Shown one piece after another: positions 31,922 through 32,001 of a stretch of 32,001 nt of DNA (position 1 is its first letter; each line of letters starts with the position of its first letter). The notes under the pieces were generated by a model that saw nothing but the letters and a program-made list of their open reading frames with translations, did not search any database and was not told the DNA's origin. The position numbers and the translations under genes were made by a program. This stretch comes from Limisphaerales bacterium (GTDB taxonomy: Bacteria; Verrucomicrobiota; Verrucomicrobiia; Limisphaerales; UBA1096), in the NCBI GenBank assembly GCA_004213515.1, contig SHAK01000025.1, forward strand, positions 1-32,001. The letters run 5' to 3'.

Positions 31922-32001
31922 ATGCCTGAAATTTTCATTAGTTATTCTAGAGAAGACCAAGAACATGTATTTCCTGTAGTTAATAAACTTCGTGAGCAGG
32001 G
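31922..32001 (+). CDS. TIR-domain protein, N-terminal fragment (runs off the window)
   Basis: Only 26 codons are visible from ATG 31922. They show the TIR beta-A strand and helix: EIFISYSRED followed by a hydrophobic helix ending VVNKLREQ. The motif [F/I]ISYSRxD at the extreme N-terminus is typical of bacterial TIR proteins, some of which are NAD-cleaving effectors of defence systems and others signalling or scaffold proteins with TPR, WD40 or kinase-like partners. The remainder is outside the window, so the effector or partner domain is unknown. The gene lies 254 bases after a tRNA, a common site of island insertion. Confidence 0.75.
   Translation, partial: MPEIFISYSREDQEHVFPVVNKLREQ

Noticed and set aside
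1-32001. CRISPR arrays, insertion sequences, integrases or phage genes
   Set aside because: No short regularly spaced repeats, transposase motifs or integrase motifs were seen on either strand.

Overview
The window looks like chromosome from a Gram-negative bacterium of the Verrucomicrobiota/PVC type. It carries outer-membrane and LPS functions (TonB system, TonB-dependent receptor, KdsA). It also has several families I associate with Verrucomicrobiota: a LolA-like TP-0789 protein, a DUF3568 lipoprotein, and a LepB with a long insertion. The taxonomic call is inference. Most of the DNA is AT-rich. The left 11 kb is visibly richer in GC and G-skewed on the plus strand. Few starts have a good Shine-Dalgarno sequence and some genes appear to use TTG or GTG.

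Left edge (1-1585): the C-terminal end of a surface beta-helix protein built from near-identical tandem modules of 1233 bp (411 codons), closed by an AT-rich terminal domain and a strong terminator. Next (1667-10877) is one co-directional block: an OmpR-type regulator whose phospho-acceptor Asp is replaced by Glu, then a complete TonB2-like energy-transduction operon (DUF3450 coiled-coil protein, ExbB with a periplasmic coiled-coil extension, ExbB, ExbD, TonB, TPR protein) ending in a large TonB-dependent receptor. The gene order matches the Vibrio TonB2/TtpC cluster.

Middle (11129-17204, minus strand): lepA, lepB, a fused two-domain M16 peptidase and the tmRNA gene ssrA, in that order of transcription. 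Plus- and minus-strand base asymmetry appears to switch around here in the sense expected for converging forks. A weak dif-like sequence lies between lepB and the peptidase gene. Both points need computation. Between lepA and rarA is a gene-poor stretch with a GC-rich segment that ends in a strong terminator and could hold a small RNA or a 56-codon ORF.

Right part (17683-31444): rarA, 5-formyl-THF cyclo-ligase, RNase Y, a LolA-like protein and a TPR membrane protein (plus strand). Then come a DUF3568 lipoprotein (minus), an HtrA protease, a secreted PQQ sugar dehydrogenase and kdsA (plus), an orphan histidine kinase (minus), a parvulin without a signal peptide followed by a stand-alone LigA-like zinc-finger/HhH protein (plus), and asd (minus). 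The window closes with a tRNA (anticodon CAT) and the first 26 codons of a TIR-domain protein, which may mark the beginning of an accessory or defence region beyond the edge.

The most unusual items are the tandem beta-helix modules, the Glu-type receiver, the LigA fragment protein, the GC-rich locus before rarA and the TIR gene beside the tRNA.
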